Assembly: GCF_007830055.1 (NCBI RefSeq) | Contig: NZ_VLLE01000002.1 | Location: 507,953 to 571,952 of the forward strand | DNA length: 64,000 nt | Reading direction: 5' to 3' | From: Lacibacter cauensis | GTDB taxonomy: Bacteria > Bacteroidota > Bacteroidia > Chitinophagales > Chitinophagaceae | In this document: positions 8,735-17,594 of the stretch, in pieces | Layout of the letters: the number at the start of each line of letters is the position of its first letter | Numbering within the stretch: position 1 is the stretch's first letter | Position numbers and translations under genes: made by a program | The notes under the pieces: generated by a model | Seen by the model: only the letters and a program-made list of their open reading frames with translations | What the model was told of the DNA's origin: nothing | Databases searched by the model: none

Positions 8735-11700
8735 ATGAACAGCCGCATTACTTACATTCTGTTAATTGCTTTTTGCAGTTTTACGTTGCAGTTAACTGCA
8801 CAAACAACCGCCATCAATAACGATCCGCATGCTCGCTTTAAACAGGCACAGGAATATTTTCTGAATGATCAATACAGTCTGGCATTGCCGCTTTTGCGTG
8901 AGCTGAAGCAGGAAGTGCAAACATCAACTGTGCTTAACAATGGTATACAGGTACAGGAAATTGACTATTACCTGCTGGCTTGTGGTCTGCAGCAAAACGA
9001 TGAACGGGTAGTGGCACCCAGCCGTGAATTTATCACGGTTGTGCATAACCAGCCCCGCACACAACAGCTCAGTTTTCATTTAGGTAATTATTATTTCCGC
9101 AAGCAACAGTTTACCGATGCATTGGAGTTTTACGAGAAGGCAGACATTGCCAGCTTAAATAACGAACAGATATCGGAACAGAAATTCAGAATGGGTTACT
9201 GCTATTTTCATTTAAAGCAGTACCAGCAGGCGAAACCGCTGTTTAATACCATCCGTCAAATGCCGACGGATAAGTATTACCTCGATGCGAATTACTATTA
9301 TGGTTTTATTGCGTACAACGATAAGCAATACAACGATGCACTGGGCTGTTTTGAAAAAGTAAAAGAACACCCGGAGTATGGAAAAATTGTTCCGTTTTAC
9401 ATTGCATCTATTTATTATTTCCGGGGTGAAAAAGACAAGGCCATCAAGATTGCAGAAGAGGCGGTGAAGCGTCCGAATATTTTGTACGATGTGGAGATGA
9501 AGCAGTTGCTGGGCCATGCTTATTTTGAAAAGAAAGAATACAAGAAGGCATTGCCACTGCTGGAAGAGTATGTCAACAAATCAGAGAAAGTTACACGCCA
9601 GGATTTGTATGAACTGAGTTATTGTTATTATCAAAACAATCAACTTACCAAAGCAATTGATGGCTTTAAACAGTTAAGTGGTAACCAGGATTCGCTGAGC
9701 CAAAGCGCCATGTATTTGCTGGGCGATGCGTATTTAAAAACCAACCAGAAAGAAAATGCACGGAATGCCTTTGCATTTTGTGCCGCCAACAGCAGTAACC
9801 AGCAGCAGCGTGAAGTATCACTGTTCAACTACGCCAAACTTTCGTACGAGTTAGGTTATCAAGGGGTAGCCATCAGTGAGTTTAAACGTTTCCTTAATGA
9901 ATATCCCCGCAGTACGTACACCAACGAAGCAAAAGAATTGTTGGTAGGCCTGCTAACGGGTACGAGTAACTACAAAGATGCTATTACGTTGATGGAATCC
10001 TTAACCGATCCATCGGAAGCAACGAAGCGATTATATCCCCGTATGTTGTACGGAAGAGCAGCAGAGTTAATCAACGACGGACAGATGAACCAGGCTGAAC
10101 AGTTGCTCGATAAAATTCTGAAAGATCCTTACAATGCTCCGGTGTTGCCTTTAACCAACTTCTGGAAAGGGGAGATCGCTTATAAAAATGATCGCCTCGA
10201 TGATGCCATTCGTTTTTACGATAAGTTTTTACAAAGCGGCAGTGCAGGTATGGGCGAATCAACAACAAAGGAAGCCAACTATAACATGGGCTACTGTTAC
10301 CTGCGCAAAGAGAACTTTATTGTAGCGCAGGGCTTCTTTCAAAAAGCAGTTGGACGTGTAGCGTTGAACGCTGCACCCATTGATCAGGATGCGTACATCC
10401 GCTTGGCCGATTGTTATTTTATGCAGAAGAATTACAAGCAGGCGTTGAGTATGTATCAGCAGGCGCTGGATTATTCCTGGCCCAATGCAGATTATGCACT
10501 CTATCAAAAAGCCATGCTGGCGGGTGTAAACAACAGTCGCTCAAAAATTGATCAGTTGTCGACACTTCAGCGTTTGTATCCACGGAGTAATTTGATTCCC
10601 GATGCAAACATGGAGATTGCCAAAACGTATATGGCGGATGAAAAATTCCAGGCAGCCATTCCTTTCCTTAACAATGTCATCAGTGCTCCGCAAAATACAG
10701 GCTTCAAACAAAGTGCATTGTTGCAGCTGGGTGTTTGTTATTTCAACTTAAACAAACGGCAGGAAGCGCTGGATCAATACAAAAAATTACTGCAGCAATA
10801 TCCCAACAGTGAAGAAGCAGGTTTTGCGTTAGAAAACATCCGAGATATTTATGTAGAGATGGGCAAACCTCAGGAGTATGAAGCCTTCATCCGTTCTACC
10901 GGTAAAAATATTTCTGCAAGCGAAGCCGATTCATTGGCGTATGCAGCAGTTGAAGTAAAGATCAATAACAACGATTGTGCAGGCGCTATTGAGCAAATCA
11001 CGAATTACCTCAACCGTTTCCCCAATGGCGCACATGCAATTGATGCATACTACAACCGCAGCGAATGTTATATGGCCCGTAAAGACTGGAAGAGTGCATT
11101 GCCCGGCTATGAATACGTCGCTAACCAGGGCGCAAGTCAGTATGCAGAAAAGAGTGCATTGATTGCGGCACGTTCGTATTACTTCGAATTGAAAGATTAT
11201 GCAAAAGCACAACCGTATTACGATATACTCCGCAATATTGCCACCACCGACGACAGCAGACTCGAAGCATTGCGTGGTTCGTTACGTTGTCATTACCAGT
11301 TGAAAGAATACAAACAGGCTGCTGATGTGGCAAAAGATCTGCTGATTGCAAAAGGTGCCGGTAACGATGATAAAGCATTATCAAATTTGGTAACCGGCCG
11401 TAATCACCAGTTGAATAATGCATACGACCTGGCCATACAATCGTATCGTGCAGTAGTGAATCTGAACAAAGGCGAGTGGGCTGCAGAAGCACGTTATGAA
11501 ATTGCAAAATGCTATTTCGATCTCAACAGTTTAACCAATGCAGAAAAAGCGGCGTTTGAAGTCATCAATAAAAGCGGATCGTACGATTACTGGGTAACCA
11601 AATCGTACATCATGTTGGGCGATATTTATTTCAAACAAAAAGATTTCTTCAATGCAAAAGCCACTTTCCAGAGTATTGTGGAAAATGCAACCAACCCTCA

Positions 11701-11776
11701 GCTGAAGCAGGAAGCCGAAGCCAAACTGCAGCAGGTGATAGAAGAGGAGAAGAAGAATTCGAAGGTTGATGGTTAA
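8735..11776 (+). CDS. Large secreted tetratricopeptide repeat protein
   Basis: After a signal peptide (ITYILLIAFCSFTLQLTAQ) nearly the whole ~1010-residue chain consists of TPR-like helical hairpins. Many carry the pattern A..YY..Y...Q...A...F, for example YYFRKQQFTDALEFYEKA and GVCYFNLNKRQEALDQYKKL. Such superhelices bind partner proteins; a periplasmic or outer-membrane scaffold role is inferred from export and from the outer-membrane barrel gene that follows. The frame opens with TTG at 8708 and has ATGs at 8717 and 8735; I prefer 8735 because it gives a standard signal peptide. It is not a lipoprotein, unlike the gliding/T9SS protein SprE/PorW, so I do not assign that role. A REP-like repeat lies between this gene and the next. 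Confidence 0.88.
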   Translation: MNSRITYILLIAFCSFTLQLTAQTTAINNDPHARFKQAQEYFLNDQYSLALPLLRELKQEVQTSTVLNNGIQVQEIDYYLLACGLQQNDERVVAPSREFITVVHNQPRTQQLSFHLGNYYFRKQQFTDALEFYEKADIASLNNEQISEQKFRMGYCYFHLKQYQQAKPLFNTIRQMPTDKYYLDANYYYGFIAYNDKQYNDALGCFEKVKEHPEYGKIVPFYIASIYYFRGEKDKAIKIAEEAVKRPNILYDVEMKQLLGHAYFEKKEYKKALPLLEEYVNKSEKVTRQDLYELSYCYYQNNQLTKAIDGFKQLSGNQDSLSQSAMYLLGDAYLKTNQKENARNAFAFCAANSSNQQQREVSLFNYAKLSYELGYQGVAISEFKRFLNEYPRSTYTNEAKELLVGLLTGTSNYKDAITLMESLTDPSEATKRLYPRMLYGRAAELINDGQMNQAEQLLDKILKDPYNAPVLPLTNFWKGEIAYKNDRLDDAIRFYDKFLQSGSAGMGESTTKEANYNMGYCYLRKENFIVAQGFFQKAVGRVALNAAPIDQDAYIRLADCYFMQKNYKQALSMYQQALDYSWPNADYALYQKAMLAGVNNSRSKIDQLSTLQRLYPRSNLIPDANMEIAKTYMADEKFQAAIPFLNNVISAPQNTGFKQSALLQLGVCYFNLNKRQEALDQYKKLLQQYPNSEEAGFALENIRDIYVEMGKPQEYEAFIRSTGKNISASEADSLAYAAVEVKINNNDCAGAIEQITNYLNRFPNGAHAIDAYYNRSECYMARKDWKSALPGYEYVANQGASQYAEKSALIAARSYYFELKDYAKAQPYYDILRNIATTDDSRLEALRGSLRCHYQLKEYKQAADVAKDLLIAKGAGNDDKALSNLVTGRNHQLNNAYDLAIQSYRAVVNLNKGEWAAEARYEIAKCYFDLNSLTNAEKAAFEVINKSGSYDYWVTKSYIMLGDIYFKQKDFFNAKATFQSIVENATNPQLKQEAEAKLQQVIEEEKKNSKVDG

Positions 11777-11802
11777 GATGGAAGTACGAGATACGAAACC
11801 CA

Positions 11803-11827
11803 CCGTCTGACGCCCACGTCTGACGGA
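11803..11827. repeat. REP-like hairpin repeat, copy 1
   Basis: The element has two CGTCTGACG arms around a 4-nt spacer and folds into a 24-nt hairpin with one T-T mismatch per stem. The 25-nt sequence is exactly repeated, in reverse complement, at 28971-28995. It lies in the 100-nt gap between the TPR and barrel genes. Confidence 0.85.
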
Positions 11828-11877
11828 GTAAAAAAGAGTAAAAGAATTAACAGAAGCAGCATAAAGCAATAACAAAC

Positions 11878-13503
11878 ATGCACAGACTCAACATATTTCT
11901 TTTTGTTTTTTGTTTGATGACAGCGACTGCGTTTGCGCAGGATACATCAAAGAAAAATTCGGTTGAAATTATTTCAGCATTCAAGCCGGTATTAAAAAAT
12001 GCGGTGAAGCTGAATTTTATTGCAACTCCACCGGCACCCGATACGAAAGCTCCGGCGTTAACGTACCAGATACCGGTACAGAATTTATTTTTTAATCTGC
12101 AGCCGGTTGGTTTAAAACCTATGAACCTGCAGATAGATTCAGCAGGTGAGGCACATAACAGCAATTATATCAAGGCCGGTTATGGTAATTACAATACTCC
12201 ATTGATTGATGCCGGTTTTTCAATCGGCGACGGAAAGAAAACCAACTTCACCATTTTTGCCAATCATTTGTCGCAAAGGGGAAAGCTGCGTGTACAACGT
12301 TTCAGCAATACTTCGTTTTCTGCAAACCTCAATACCATTTTAAATAATGTTGAAGTGTATGGTAAGGCAGGCTATCAGAATCAAACCTATTACCTGTATG
12401 GGCCAGATCCATCGTTTATTAACAGCAAAGACGATTCGTTAAAAAAGCCTTACCAAACCATCAACATCCGTGCAGGCGTGCGCAATGCATTTGTAAACAG
12501 GTTTGGCATCAGCTACAATCCCGATCTTAACATCAATGTGTTTGGCGATACACGCAGCACCGAAACAAACGGTGTTTTGGATGTGCCAGTAGAAGTACGT
12601 TTTGGTAACAGCTTTGGGTTACTGGTGAGAGCCAATGCCGATCTTACAACATATACACCAACCGGCGGTACTACATACAGCAACAACCTTTTTTTCCTGA
12701 ATACGGCGGCTATGCTCAAAACATCGAGACTGTACATTAAAGGAGGTATCCGTCCAACATGGGATCAGGGTAAGCTGAATGTATTGCCCGATGTGTTGGT
12801 AGATGCGCATTTACAGGAAAAGAAAATCATTCTTACTGCAGGTTGGAGTGGCTATGTACGAAAGAACAATTACATGTTCCTGGCATCGAAAAACCCATGG
12901 ATCAACCAGCCAACATCACAATACAACACACGTATTACCGAATTATATGGCGGTTTCAAAGGAACATTGGCTAACTCGTTTAACTATCGTGTTACCACAG
13001 GATTTACTGAATACCTGAACCTGCCTTTGTTCAGCAACCATATTACACCTGCTTTGTTTGAAGTGGTGCGTGAAGGAAAGCTGCAGGCATGGCACACGCA
13101 GGCCGAAATGGGATTTGTGCTGCAGGATCAGTTTAATGCCAGCGCTAAAATTGATATTTATAATTTCCTCCGCATACAGGATGAAGCAAGGCCCTGGCAT
13201 ATTCAGCCCATTGAGTTTACAACAGCTTTACGCTGGCAGCCATCGAAGAAAATTATGGTGAAAACCGACTTGTTTGCTTGGCAAGGAGCGGCTTACCGTA
13301 AAGATCTTGCCGGTAACAGCGACCGTTTGCCCGCTGCTTTCGATTTAAATGCCGGATTTGAGTTTAAAGTGCACCCGCTCATCAGTGTTTGGGGACAGTT
13401 CAACAATATCTTCAACAATACCTACCAGCGCTGGAATAATTACCAGGTGGTTGGATTTAACTTACTTGCAGGAATAAGACTTACTTTTGACCAAAAGCAA
13501 TAA
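11878..13503 (+). CDS. Outer-membrane beta-barrel protein (TonB-receptor-like barrel)
   Basis: A signal peptide (FLFVFCLMTATAFAQ) is followed by a periplasmic segment (EIISAFKPVLKNAVKLNF) and about 440 residues of alternating hydrophobic/polar strands. The chain ends in an outer-membrane insertion strand, GFNLLAGIRLTFDQ. There is no plug domain of normal size (541 aa in total), so it is more likely a porin-like or TPR-partner barrel than a full TonB-dependent receptor. The gene starts about 100 nt after the TPR gene and is followed by the HU-like gene; the three probably form one transcription unit. Cargo or function is not visible. Confidence 0.85.
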   Translation: MHRLNIFLFVFCLMTATAFAQDTSKKNSVEIISAFKPVLKNAVKLNFIATPPAPDTKAPALTYQIPVQNLFFNLQPVGLKPMNLQIDSAGEAHNSNYIKAGYGNYNTPLIDAGFSIGDGKKTNFTIFANHLSQRGKLRVQRFSNTSFSANLNTILNNVEVYGKAGYQNQTYYLYGPDPSFINSKDDSLKKPYQTINIRAGVRNAFVNRFGISYNPDLNINVFGDTRSTETNGVLDVPVEVRFGNSFGLLVRANADLTTYTPTGGTTYSNNLFFLNTAAMLKTSRLYIKGGIRPTWDQGKLNVLPDVLVDAHLQEKKIILTAGWSGYVRKNNYMFLASKNPWINQPTSQYNTRITELYGGFKGTLANSFNYRVTTGFTEYLNLPLFSNHITPALFEVVREGKLQAWHTQAEMGFVLQDQFNASAKIDIYNFLRIQDEARPWHIQPIEFTTALRWQPSKKIMVKTDLFAWQGAAYRKDLAGNSDRLPAAFDLNAGFEFKVHPLISVWGQFNNIFNNTYQRWNNYQVVGFNLLAGIRLTFDQKQ

Positions 13504-13510
13504 TAAGCAG

Positions 13511-14146
13511 ATGGTGGAGTTGGTAGCACAGTACCTCACTTTTAATAAACAGGTTTCAATAAAAGATGTCGGAACATTTTCGGTAGAAGAGTTGCCGGCC
13601 CGTCTTGATTTCCCGAACAGGTTACTGCATGCCCCGGAGCATATCCTTCATTTTAATACAAAGTGGAGCGAGGATGAGCTGTTTGAACAATGGCTGCAAA
13701 AGCAGAGTGGTGCGTCTCAGCAGGAAGTACAAGAGCAGCTGCAACATCTTTCCGATTTATTTCAGCGTACATTATCTGAGGAGAAAAGGTTTGGGTGGAA
13801 GCGCATCGGTCAATTTTCAAAAAACGAGCAGCAAATAGCGTTCGTTTCCGAGTTTGAAGCAGCTAAACGTGCGCCTGTAACCGCCGAAAAAGTAATTCGT
13901 AAAAATGCGCAGCATTCTATACGTGTAGGCGAACAGGAAAAAACGAATGTAGAGATGGAGGAATTACTGCAAACCCAATCAAGGAAAACCCTCAATTTAT
14001 GGTGGCTGTTTGCTTTGGCATTGTTCTTGACCGCTTTAGTTCTTATTTTGTTCACCCTAACGAATCATTCACCGCAATGGAACAGGCAGGGAAACAGTCA
14101 AAAACTAAAACTGAACGAGATGCCTGCATTGTATAAAAGCCGATAA
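13511..14146 (+). CDS. Membrane protein with HU/CCDC81-like N-terminal domain
   Basis: Residues 1-90 resemble the prokaryotic CCDC81-like HU domains found at the start of many Bacteroidota envelope proteins (VAQYLTFNKQVSIKDVGTFSVEELPARLDF). Residues ~80-110 resemble the second half of that module (RFGWKRIGQFSKNEQQIAF). A single membrane helix follows near residues 157-177 (WWLFALALFLTALVLILF), with a short tail; there is no SPOR domain at the end. The frame opens with TTG at 13487, overlapping the barrel gene, but the ATG at 13511 starts right at the domain and is preferred. The methyltransferase gene begins 4 nt after its stop. The HU-like assignment is by pattern only. Confidence 0.65.
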   Translation: MVELVAQYLTFNKQVSIKDVGTFSVEELPARLDFPNRLLHAPEHILHFNTKWSEDELFEQWLQKQSGASQQEVQEQLQHLSDLFQRTLSEEKRFGWKRIGQFSKNEQQIAFVSEFEAAKRAPVTAEKVIRKNAQHSIRVGEQEKTNVEMEELLQTQSRKTLNLWWLFALALFLTALVLILFTLTNHSPQWNRQGNSQKLKLNEMPALYKSR

Positions 14147-14150
14147 CCCT

Positions 14151-15074
14151 ATGACCCAGACCAGAACAGCCCCTTTTATGAGCCTTCATGTTACTTATCG
14201 ACATTGTCCTGTATGTAAAAGCGAATCGGTTAAGCCCGTTTTATCAGCCAAAGATCATACCGTTACACAAGAACAGTTTACCATCAGCGAATGTGCAGAA
14301 TGCAGTTTTCGGTTTACATCCGATGCACCGTCGCAGGAAGTAATTCATAATTATTATAAGTCTTCAGCTTACATATCGCATACCGATACCAAGAAGGGGC
14401 TGGTTAACATGATCTACCACGTTGCCCGTTTTTTTACCATGATGTCGAAAGAGAAACTGGTGAAAAAAGCCTCAAAGCGGCAGGTTGGTATGTTGCTCGA
14501 TATTGGCAGCGGCACGGGAACTTTTCTGCATACCATGGAAAAAGCCGGCTGGAGTGTAGTTGGTTTAGAGCCCGATGCAGAAGCAAGAGCATTAGCTGTA
14601 AAAAAATACAATTGCGATATCTATCCGTCGGATGAACTGTTTCGTTTGCCCGATGCTACTTACAGCGTAGTGACCATGTGGCATGTGCTGGAGCATGTTC
14701 ACCAACTGGATGAGTATATTGCCCGTATAAAAGCAATACTTGCACCGCAAGGCAAATTAATTATCGCTGTTCCGAATTATACCAGTAAAGACTGTGCAAT
14801 CTATGGCGCCAACTGGGCAGCCTACGATGTGCCCCGTCATCTGTATCATTTTTCACCGCAATCGATGCGTGTATTAATGCAACGGCATGGTTTGAAAGTA
14901 ATTGGTACCAAACGTATGTGGCTCGACAGCTTTTACATTGCCATGTTGAGTGAAAAATACATTGGCGGAAACATCTTCAAAGCGGTATGGAATGGTTTCC
15001 GATCTAACCTCAACGCATTATTCAATAAAGAACAATGCAGTTCAGTGGTGTATATTATTGAAGCGGAGAGTTGA
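14151..15074 (+). CDS. Class I SAM-dependent methyltransferase with N-terminal zinc-ribbon-like motif
   Basis: The first 50 residues contain two Cys pairs (CPVCKSES and CAECSFRF) typical of a small metal-binding knuckle in the Methyltransf_23 type. Motif I is LLDIGSGTGTFL, motif II region VVGLEPDAEA, and WHVLEHVHQLD is the post-motif typical of UbiE/COQ5-like and sugar or lipid methyltransferases. The enzyme is cytoplasmic; the acceptor is unknown. It begins 4 nt after the HU-like gene and ends convergently with the gene at 15092-15556 (17-nt gap). An alternative start is the ATG at 14178. Confidence 0.88.
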   Translation: MTQTRTAPFMSLHVTYRHCPVCKSESVKPVLSAKDHTVTQEQFTISECAECSFRFTSDAPSQEVIHNYYKSSAYISHTDTKKGLVNMIYHVARFFTMMSKEKLVKKASKRQVGMLLDIGSGTGTFLHTMEKAGWSVVGLEPDAEARALAVKKYNCDIYPSDELFRLPDATYSVVTMWHVLEHVHQLDEYIARIKAILAPQGKLIIAVPNYTSKDCAIYGANWAAYDVPRHLYHFSPQSMRVLMQRHGLKVIGTKRMWLDSFYIAMLSEKYIGGNIFKAVWNGFRSNLNALFNKEQCSSVVYIIEAES

Positions 15075-15091
15075 TGCAGAAATAAGTTTTC

Positions 15092-15556
15092 TTAGCGGGC
15101 AATATCTACACGAAGGATTATTTTTTCTTTGCCTGACTCGATGTAAAACAGCCGAACATATTTTCCTTCGTTAATGCTGCCATCACTTTCGTAGTTTTCT
15201 TTGTAACCATACCATGCGTATCCTTGTGAGAATGGTATGCCATTAACTTTGTACGTCTCTTTTACTTTTGTTCTCCCTGCAACAAAATCAGTAACATAAC
15301 CTTCAACTATTTTATATTTTTTCTCCTTGTAGAGTGAACGCAGACGTAGGTATGTTTTAAAGTTGCCTTCGGTTAAATAAACAAAAACACAAACAAAGAA
15401 AGTTATAAAGAGAAACAAGAAAACTCTATCGAAAGATTTTGGCGGAGTTGATTTGAAAAATAGTACGCCTACAATAATAAATATCAGTGGAAATGCCCAC
15501 CAGTAGTTTATAGGTTGACTGGTAACTTCAAATATTGTTTCGAAGCGTTGATGCAT
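15092..15556 (-). CDS. Small membrane protein, DUF3592-like, unknown
   Basis: 154 residues with two predicted membrane helices (WWAFPLIFIIVGVLFF and VFLFLFITFFVCVFVYL). A soluble beta-rich domain follows, containing EGYVTDFVAGRTKVKETYKVNGIPFSQG and ending in GKYVRLFYIESGKEKIILRVDI. The pattern (helix pair, then a domain about a property called vegyV-x-D...) resembles DUF3592-type proteins, but I would not insist on it. It follows directly upstream of, and on the same strand as, the CBS/CorC gene (14-nt gap), so the two may be co-transcribed. Confidence 0.7.
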   Translation of the reverse strand: MHQRFETIFEVTSQPINYWWAFPLIFIIVGVLFFKSTPPKSFDRVFLFLFITFFVCVFVYLTEGNFKTYLRLRSLYKEKKYKIVEGYVTDFVAGRTKVKETYKVNGIPFSQGYAWYGYKENYESDGSINEGKYVRLFYIESGKEKIILRVDIAR

Positions 15557-15570
15557 GAATGCCTGTTTGT

Positions 15571-16869
15571 TTACTCTTCCGCATCCTCATCCTTCATATC
15601 GTCGGGTATTTCCAGCAGTATTTTGTCAATACGGTGCCCGTCCATATCCATAATTTCAAATGAGAATCCTTTCCAATCGAGTTTGTCGCCCGCTTGTGGA
15701 ATACGTTCCAGCTCGTGTAAAATAAAGCCCGCCAGCGTATCAAATTCCTGCTCACCTTCGTTCATCCATTCGGTGCGTTCAAAACGGGAGAGGAAGTTGT
15801 AGAATGGTATTTGTGCATCTATAAGAAAACTGCCATCGTCACGCTTGATAATTTCATAATCGTCCTGGTGTGGTTCGGGTAAATCACCAACAATCGCTTC
15901 CAGGATATCGTTGAGCGTAATCATCCCCTGTACACTGCCGTATTCATCTACAATAAATGCACTGTGTATTTTGCCTTGCTTGAATTTCTCCAGCACCTGG
16001 TAGGCCGAGTTATTTTCCGGCACAAACAAAGCCGGCTTCATCAGGTCTTTAAACAAGGTAAAATCGTCTGACACATACATGTCTTTAATCGATACAAAGC
16101 CTTTAATATTGTCGAGGTCGCCATCGCATATAGGGTAGATGGAATGGGGCTGTGTAACAATCTTTTCTTTGATGGATGATTCGTTATCATTCAAATCGAA
16201 CCAGATGATATCGTTCCGGTGGGTCATAAGCGAAGTAATGTTTCTGTCGCCCAAATGAAACACCCGCTCAATAATTTCCTGCTCGGCTTCTTCAATGGTG
16301 CCTTGCTCGGTTCCTTCGCTGATGATAGCTTTAATTTCTTCTTCTGTAACCTGTGTATCCGATACTGTTTTTACATTCAGTAAGCGGAAGATGAGGTTGG
16401 TGGTGCTGTTTAAAAACCAAACCAACGGACCAACCGCTTTCGCAAAAATCTTCATGGGCTTTGCAACAGCCATGGCAATTTTTTCTGCATTAATCAGCCC
16501 AATACGTTTTGGTATCAGTTCGCCCAGTATAATCGAAAGGATGGTTACAATTACAACAATGATACCTGTTGCAATTTCCTGTGCGTATTCTTTTAAAAAC
16601 GAAATGCTGGCAATAAGCGGCTCCAGATCTTTCCCGAATTTTTCGCCGGAGTACACCCCCGTTAAAATAGCAATAAGGGTAATGCCAATTTGGGCGGCCG
16701 AAAGAAATACTTCCGGGTTTTCGGATAATTCAAGTGCTGTACGGGCACTGCTTTTTCCTTTGGAAGCAAAAATTTCAAGGCGGGCACGGCGTGCCGAAAC
16801 CAGTGAAATTTCAGCTATAACGAACAAACTGTTTAAAAAAATCAGAACGAGTAATATAAATATCTCCAT
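15571..16869 (-). CDS. Hemolysin-type CNNM/CBS/CorC membrane protein (UPF0053, TlyC family)
   Basis: The N-terminal ~190 residues form the CNNM transmembrane domain (FILLVLIFLNSLFVIAEISLVSARRARLE). A pair of CBS domains follows (MTHRNDIIWFDLNDNESSI; LFVPENNSAYQVLEKFKQGKIHSAFIVDEYGSVQG), and a C-terminal CorC/HlyC transporter-associated domain begins near DDGSFLIDAQIPFYNF. The family is implicated in Mg or Co efflux and in tolerance to divalent cations; the name hemolysin is historical. The frame opens at 16893, but the ATG at 16869 follows a perfect -7 element and gives the usual start MEIFILL. Length is normal. Confidence 0.92.
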   Translation of the reverse strand: MEIFILLVLIFLNSLFVIAEISLVSARRARLEIFASKGKSSARTALELSENPEVFLSAAQIGITLIAILTGVYSGEKFGKDLEPLIASISFLKEYAQEIATGIIVVIVTILSIILGELIPKRIGLINAEKIAMAVAKPMKIFAKAVGPLVWFLNSTTNLIFRLLNVKTVSDTQVTEEEIKAIISEGTEQGTIEEAEQEIIERVFHLGDRNITSLMTHRNDIIWFDLNDNESSIKEKIVTQPHSIYPICDGDLDNIKGFVSIKDMYVSDDFTLFKDLMKPALFVPENNSAYQVLEKFKQGKIHSAFIVDEYGSVQGMITLNDILEAIVGDLPEPHQDDYEIIKRDDGSFLIDAQIPFYNFLSRFERTEWMNEGEQEFDTLAGFILHELERIPQAGDKLDWKGFSFEIMDMDGHRIDKILLEIPDDMKDEDAEE

Positions 16870-16882
16870 TGTAGTGAAAGGC

Positions 16883-16890
16883 CAAAGATA
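16883..16890 (-). promoter_or_regulatory. -7 promoter element of the CNNM/CBS gene
   Basis: TATCTTTG on the minus strand matches TAnnTTTG exactly, 13 nt before the ATG at 16869. No convincing -33 TTG at the right distance was found. Confidence 0.5.
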
Positions 16891-16934
16891 CAATCCTTTA
16901 TCTAAGTGCCTGTTTTATTGAAAATAGTAAAGAA

Positions 16935-17507
16935 TTAATGAATGGTAAGTGGTTTGAATTGCCGGTTAAAAATAATGGCCGTGCGGTGACCGATAAACAA
17001 ACCCAGCAAAGCACCGCCCAACACATCAAACGGAAAATGTGCACCCACATAAACCTGGGCATAACAAACAACAAAAGCCCACACAAATAAAAGCCAGATA
17101 GAACGGTTGCTGATTTGTTTCAAGGTCATAAATACAAACATGGCAATACCAAAATGATTGGCTGCATGTGATGAGACGAAGCTGAAACTGTAGCTGCAGG
17201 GTATCAGCATACGGGCTGTATCGGAAGTAAACACGTCGGCGCAAGGGCGGGGGCGTTCAATAAACGCTTTAATCACCTGTGTGCTGATCATGTCTGTAAG
17301 TGCAAATGTGGCCAGAAAAAACAATACCCACCAACCGGCTTTTTTACGAAAGTTGAGTACCATAAATGCCAGCAGGAAAAGATAAACCGGCACCCAGAAA
17401 AACTGGTTGCGGATAAACGGCATCAGCACATCAAATACAGGATTGCTCCATGTTTGGTTGATGGTGCTGAAAAGGGAACGGTCAAAGTTAAGCAGGGCTT
17501 TTACCAT
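16935..17507 (-). CDS. PAP2 superfamily membrane phosphatase
   Basis: 190 residues with about five membrane helices and the three phosphatase motifs in degenerate form: KAFIERPRP (motif 1, intact K-x6-RP), FVSSHAANH (motif 2, SSH in place of PSGH) and AQVYVGAHFPFD (motif 3, with the usual Ser-Arg replaced by Ala-Gln but His and Asp kept). Family members dephosphorylate lipids such as undecaprenyl pyrophosphate or lipid A at the membrane. The Arg replacement is the one oddity; the nucleophilic His is kept, so activity is likely. It is divergently transcribed from the LtaS-like gene, with two promoters about 25 nt apart. Confidence 0.88.
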   Translation of the reverse strand: MVKALLNFDRSLFSTINQTWSNPVFDVLMPFIRNQFFWVPVYLFLLAFMVLNFRKKAGWWVLFFLATFALTDMISTQVIKAFIERPRPCADVFTSDTARMLIPCSYSFSFVSSHAANHFGIAMFVFMTLKQISNRSIWLLFVWAFVVCYAQVYVGAHFPFDVLGGALLGLFIGHRTAIIFNRQFKPLTIH

Positions 17508-17515
17508 GATACCGT

Positions 17516-17545
17516 CAAATATAACAAACCACTTATGGAATAAAA
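17516..17545 (-). promoter_or_regulatory. Promoter of the PAP2 gene
   Basis: On the minus strand TTTT (17545-17542), an 18-nt spacer and TATATTTG (17523-17516) match the phylum's promoter form. The ATG is 9 nt downstream. Confidence 0.6.
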
Positions 17546-17567
17546 GCTGTTTCCGCAGAATTCTTTC

Positions 17568-17575
17568 TACTTTTG
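17568..17575 (+). promoter_or_regulatory. -7 element of the LtaS-like gene
   Basis: TACTTTTG matches TAnnTTTG, 19 nt before the ATG at 17595. This position argues against the TTG at 17580 as the start codon. Confidence 0.5.
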
Positions 17576-17594
17576 GCTATTGCTTCAGGAAACT

